Source of the DNA: Pseudomonas resinovorans NBRC 106553
GTDB taxonomy: Bacteria > Pseudomonadota > Gammaproteobacteria > Pseudomonadales > Pseudomonadaceae
Direction: 5' to 3'
Length of the DNA stretch: 64,000 nucleotides
NCBI RefSeq assembly: GCF_000412695.1
Contig: NC_021499.1
Span: 2,852,001 to 2,916,000 of the forward strand
A program made the position numbers and the translations under genes. Positions 61,296 through 64,000 of this stretch are shown here, piece by piece. Positions within the stretch are counted from its first letter, which is position 1; the number at the start of each line of letters is the position of its first letter. Under the pieces are notes generated by a model. The model saw only the letters and a program-made list of their open reading frames with translations, made no database searches and was not told the DNA's origin.

Positions 61296-61337
61296 GTGAG
61301 TAAATCTCAAGCGAACACCCCTATTTAGTCGTTTGTC
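61296..61337. promoter_or_regulatory. LysR regulon box, copy 4
   Basis: GTGAG-TAAAT-CTCAA, then 12 bp, then ATTTAGTCGTTTGTC, 65 bp before the OprD porin and 57 bp before the LysR gene in the other direction. Confidence 0.65.
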
Positions 61338-61402
61338 ACCGCCTCCGGCGGCTTTCTAGGATCGGTCCCGGACCTATCACAACAACAACAGAGAGCCGCT
61401 CC

Positions 61403-62677
61403 ATGACCACTCCCGATCGGGCCCGCCACCTCGGCCCGCAGACCCTTCTTGCGCTCTGCGGCCTGGGCCTCGCCGGCACCGCCAGTGCCGACTTCCTTGC
61501 GGATTCCAAGGCCAGCCTCGAGCTGCGCAACTTCTACTTCAATCGCGATTTCCGCCAGGACGGCGCCACCCAGAGCAAGGCCGAGGAGTGGGCCCAGGGT
61601 TTCCTCCTGCGCTTCGATTCGGGGTTTACCGAAGGCCCCGTGGGCATGGGTATCGACGCCTTGGGCCTGCTCGGGGTAAAGCTCGACTCCAGCCCCTCGC
61701 GCAGCGGCACCGGTCTGCTTGCGGCCGACCGGGAAAAGCCCAACCGTGCCCAGGACGAGTTCAGCGAACTGGGGCTCACCGCCAAGCTGCGGGCCTCCAA
61801 CAGCCTGCTCAAGGTCGGCACCCTGCAGCCCAAGTTGCCCATCGCCCTGGCCAATGACAGTCGCCTGCTGCCACAGACCTTTCGCGGTGTCTGGCTGAGC
61901 AGTGCAGAGCTGCGTGACCTGAGCCTGGACCTCGGTCGCTTCGACCGCATCAACCTGCGCAACTCCACCGATAACGAGGAGATGCAGGTGTTCAACGGCG
62001 GCGCGCGGAACATCTTGCTCGGTCGCAGCAAGACCAGCAATGCGCTGGACTTCGCCGGGGCCAGTTACCGCTGGACGCCGGCGCTGAGCACCGCCTACCA
62101 CTACGCTGCGCTGGACGGCATCTACCGCCAGCATTACTTCACCCTGGGCCACTTGCAGGAGCTGGGCGAGGCCGGCTCCATCAAGTCCGACCTGCGCTGG
62201 GCAAGCAGCCGGGGCGACGGCGGCAGCAACGTGGACAACCGCGCCCTGGGAGCGATGTTCACCTACAAGCGCGGCCCCCATGCCCTGGGCCTGGGTTACC
62301 AGCGCATGGCTGGCGATACCGGCTTCGCCTACGTCAGCGGCGCCGATGGCTACCTGGTGAACCTGGTGCAGGTCAACGACTTCGGCAACGCCGAAGAACG
62401 GTCCTGGCAGGCGCGCTACGACTTCGACTTCGCCAGCCTGGGCGTTCCCGGCCTGACCTTCATGACCCGCTATCTGTCGGGGGACAACGTGGACGTGGTC
62501 GGCCGGACGGAGGAGGGCAAGGAGTGGGAGCGCGATACCGACATCGCCTATGTGGTGCAGGGCGGGCCCTTGAAAAACCTCGGCGTCAAATGGCGCAACG
62601 CGAGTGTGCGCAGCAGCTTCGGCCCGGATATCGACGAGAACCGGCTGATCCTCAGCTACAGCCTGCCGCTTTGGTAG
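61403..62677 (+). CDS. OprD family outer-membrane porin
   Basis: A 424-residue porin with a signal peptide to about Ala29 (GLAGTASA). It has the same landmarks as the first porin: LELRNFYFNRDF, KAEEWAQGF, FTEGPVGMGID, LPQTFRGV and the C-terminal IDENRLILSYSLPLW ending in an aromatic residue. Its LysR box and location indicate uptake of the acid handled by the molybdenum hydroxylase and CoA enzymes (inference). Confidence 0.93.
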   Translation: MTTPDRARHLGPQTLLALCGLGLAGTASADFLADSKASLELRNFYFNRDFRQDGATQSKAEEWAQGFLLRFDSGFTEGPVGMGIDALGLLGVKLDSSPSRSGTGLLAADREKPNRAQDEFSELGLTAKLRASNSLLKVGTLQPKLPIALANDSRLLPQTFRGVWLSSAELRDLSLDLGRFDRINLRNSTDNEEMQVFNGGARNILLGRSKTSNALDFAGASYRWTPALSTAYHYAALDGIYRQHYFTLGHLQELGEAGSIKSDLRWASSRGDGGSNVDNRALGAMFTYKRGPHALGLGYQRMAGDTGFAYVSGADGYLVNLVQVNDFGNAEERSWQARYDFDFASLGVPGLTFMTRYLSGDNVDVVGRTEEGKEWERDTDIAYVVQGGPLKNLGVKWRNASVRSSFGPDIDENRLILSYSLPLW

Positions 62678-62726
62678 CTTCGGAGAAGGGCGGGCCTGCG
62701 GCCCGCTTGGCGAATGAAGGGCAGTC

Positions 62727-62810
62727 GTAGGATGGGTTGAGGTACGAAACCCATCGTTCAGGCTTGATGGGTTTCGCTCCGCTCGCGGAACGCCGCCCGA
62801 CCCATCCTAC
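62727..62810. repeat. extragenic palindrome (GTAGGATGGG family)
   Basis: GTAGGATGGGTTGAG...CCCATCCTAC, with an inner CGAAACCCATC/GATGGGTTTCG pair. It lies after the porin. The 62678-62988 gap also holds two terminators and no gene. Confidence 0.7.
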
Positions 62811-62836
62811 GAGTGGTGATGTGCTTGGCATGAACG

Positions 62837-62861
62837 AGCCGGCCCGGATGGCCGGCTTTTT
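62837..62861 (+). terminator. terminator of the OprD porin gene
   Basis: AGCCGGCC-CGGAT-GGCCGGCT, an 8-bp perfect stem followed by TTTT. Confidence 0.8.
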
Positions 62862-62944
62862 CGTGGGCGGAGATGATGGGGGGGCCTGGCCGGCCGACAA
62901 AAAAGCAAGGTGGCGGAAGCATTCCCGGATTTCGCCCAGGCAAG

Positions 62945-62969
62945 AAAAACCCCGCGCGAGGCGGGGTTT
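62945..62969 (-). terminator. terminator of the aldehyde dehydrogenase gene
   Basis: On the minus strand AAACCCCGC-CTCGC-GCGGGGTTT runs into TTCTTG: a 9-bp stem with a T-rich end, 20 bp past the stop. Confidence 0.8.
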
Positions 62970-62988
62970 GCCTTGCGGCGAGTCGGTG

Positions 62989-64000
62989 TCAGAGACGGAT
63001 GATCACCGATTTAAGCTGGGTGTAGTGGGAGAGGGCGTCGATGCCCTGCTCGCGACCATAGCCGCTCTGCTTGAAGCCGCCGCAAGGTGTCTGCACGAAG
63101 CCGCCGCTGTACTCGTTGACCACGATGCGCCCGGCCTCCAGGCCCGCCGCCATGCGATGCACACGGCCGATGTCGCGGCTCCAGATACCGGCGCCCAGGC
63201 CGAACTCGCTGTCGTTGGCCAGGTGCAGGGCCTCGGCCTCGTCCTTGAACGGGATGACCACCAGTATCGGGCCGAAGATTTCCTCCTTGGCCAGGGTCAT
63301 GTCGTTGCGCACCCCGGTATAGACCGTGGGCTCGATGTACCAGCCGTTGCCCAGGTGCTCCCCGCTGGCCACCTTGCCGCCGATGGCCGGCTCCAGGCCT
63401 TCGCGCTTGGCGATCTCGAAATAGCTCTGGATCTTCTCGAATTGCGCGTGGGTGGTGATGGGGCCGGAGGTGGCGTCGAACTGCGGGCCCACCCTGAGGG
63501 CGGCCACTTCGGCCACCAGCTTCTCGACGAAGCGTTCATGGACGCTCTCCTGCACCAGCAGACGGGTGCCGGCGCAGCACCATTGGCCGCTGTTCCAGGT
63601 GAAGGCGCGGGTGGCGCCCTTGGCGGCGGCGTCGAGGTCGGCGTCGTCGAAGACGATGTTGGCCGACTTGCCGCCAAGTTCCAGGGTCAGCGGCAGGATG
63701 CGCTCGGCGGCGATGCGGCCCAGTTCCTGGCCCGCGGTGATGCCGCCGGTGAAGGAGATCTTGCGCATCAGCGGATGGCGCGCCATGGCCGGGCCGATGA
63801 CGCTGCCCTTGCCGACGATCACGTTGAACACGCCGGCAGGCAGGCCGGCCTCTTCCACGGCGATGCGCGCCAGTTCCACCAGGGACGCCGAAGTGTGCTC
63901 CGAGGGTTTGGCCACCACCGTGTTGCCGGTGGCCAGGGCCGGGGCGATGGCGCGGGCTGCCTGATGCAGCGGGGCGTTCCAGGGCAGGATGGCGCCGATC
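62989..64000 (-). CDS. aldehyde dehydrogenase, C-terminal part (5' end beyond window)
   Basis: NAD(P)-dependent aldehyde dehydrogenase read to the window edge (about 337 residues; the frame is open through 64000, with GAILPWNAPLHQA visible beyond the first internal ATG). The catalytic Glu in LELGGKS and Cys in SGQWCCAGTR are present, as is EEIFGPILVVIPF. It may oxidise an aldehyde from either neighbouring pathway; there is no LysR-type box on the visible side. Confidence 0.92.
   Translation of the reverse strand, partial: IGAILPWNAPLHQAARAIAPALATGNTVVAKPSEHTSASLVELARIAVEEAGLPAGVFNVIVGKGSVIGPAMARHPLMRKISFTGGITAGQELGRIAAERILPLTLELGGKSANIVFDDADLDAAAKGATRAFTWNSGQWCCAGTRLLVQESVHERFVEKLVAEVAALRVGPQFDATSGPITTHAQFEKIQSYFEIAKREGLEPAIGGKVASGEHLGNGWYIEPTVYTGVRNDMTLAKEEIFGPILVVIPFKDEAEALHLANDSEFGLGAGIWSRDIGRVHRMAAGLEAGRIVVNEYSGGFVQTPCGGFKQSGYGREQGIDALSHYTQLKSVIIRL

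Noticed and set aside
1..64000. CRISPR arrays, tRNA genes, insertion sequences or prophage
   Set aside because: No regularly spaced identical repeats with spacers, no tRNA-like cloverleaf and no transposase or phage frame was found; repeats seen are extragenic palindromes.

Overview
The window looks like a chromosomal piece of a Pseudomonas, probably near the P. aeruginosa / P. nitroreducens / P. citronellolis side of the genus. This is inferred from the high GC content, two OprD-family porins, a pca cluster of pseudomonad gene order, a fused QuiC of the kind known from Pseudomonas, and Pseudomonas-style intergenic palindromes (GTAGGAGCGAATTCATTCGCGAA and relatives). I see no rRNA, tRNA, CRISPR, transposase or phage genes. 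The window is almost entirely catabolic and regulatory.

Region 1 (1-4.8 kb): the end of an aldehyde dehydrogenase, an iron-type alcohol dehydrogenase, a GFA-family protein, and a LysR regulator divergent from a nitronate monooxygenase. Region 2 (4.9-10.7 kb): pcaI-pcaJ-pcaF-pcaB-pcaD-pcaC, which takes the protocatechuate ring-cleavage product to succinyl-CoA and acetyl-CoA and ends at a strong terminator. Region 3 (10.7-31.7 kb): genes for hydroaromatic (quinate/shikimate-type) acids. These include an OprD porin, an MFS transporter, the 3-dehydroshikimate dehydratase QuiC, two catabolic-looking shikimate dehydrogenase homologues, a type II dehydroquinase, two IclR and one TetR regulator, a second TIM-barrel enzyme, an EamA permease, a chemoreceptor, and three flavoproteins of the 3-ketosteroid-dehydrogenase type, two of them flanking a NIPSNAP protein. 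Together regions 2 and 3 read as uptake, dehydrogenation and dehydration to protocatechuate, then the beta-ketoadipate pathway. Repeated operator-like motifs in front of these units suggest shared control.

Region 4 (31.9-43.1 kb): an aminoglycoside-phosphotransferase-like gene, then a ten-gene minus-strand run with short gaps. In transcription order it holds an APC permease, a polysaccharide-deacetylase-fold hydrolase, a C45 acyltransferase/amidase, a VOC protein, an SDR, a Rieske oxygenase, its reductase, a CDF-like membrane protein, a TorF-type outer-membrane protein and a short PAS chemoreceptor. An Lrp/AsnC regulator lies beside it, and its promoter carries a perfect 16-bp direct repeat with a 31-bp period. 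I do not recognise the substrate. Region 5 (43.2-51.1 kb): a methyltransferase with a DUF4242 protein, an AraC regulator, an EmrAB-type efflux pair with MarR, a truncated haemoglobin and a PhoD-like phosphatase.

Region 6 (51.1-62.7 kb): a second pathway I do not recognise. It has a two-subunit molybdenum hydroxylase (IorAB-like, Tat-exported large subunit), an operon of OB-fold protein, thiolase, SDR, enoyl-CoA hydratase, thioesterase and class III CoA-transferase, then a beta-hydroxyacid dehydrogenase, a LysR regulator and an OprD porin. Four promoters in this region share a LysR-type palindrome (TTGAG-N5-CTCAA), followed at exactly 12 bp by a similar 15-bp block. This unites the scattered units into one predicted regulon of the LysR gene at 60334-61239 and is the most striking new signal in the window. 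The window ends inside another aldehyde dehydrogenase.
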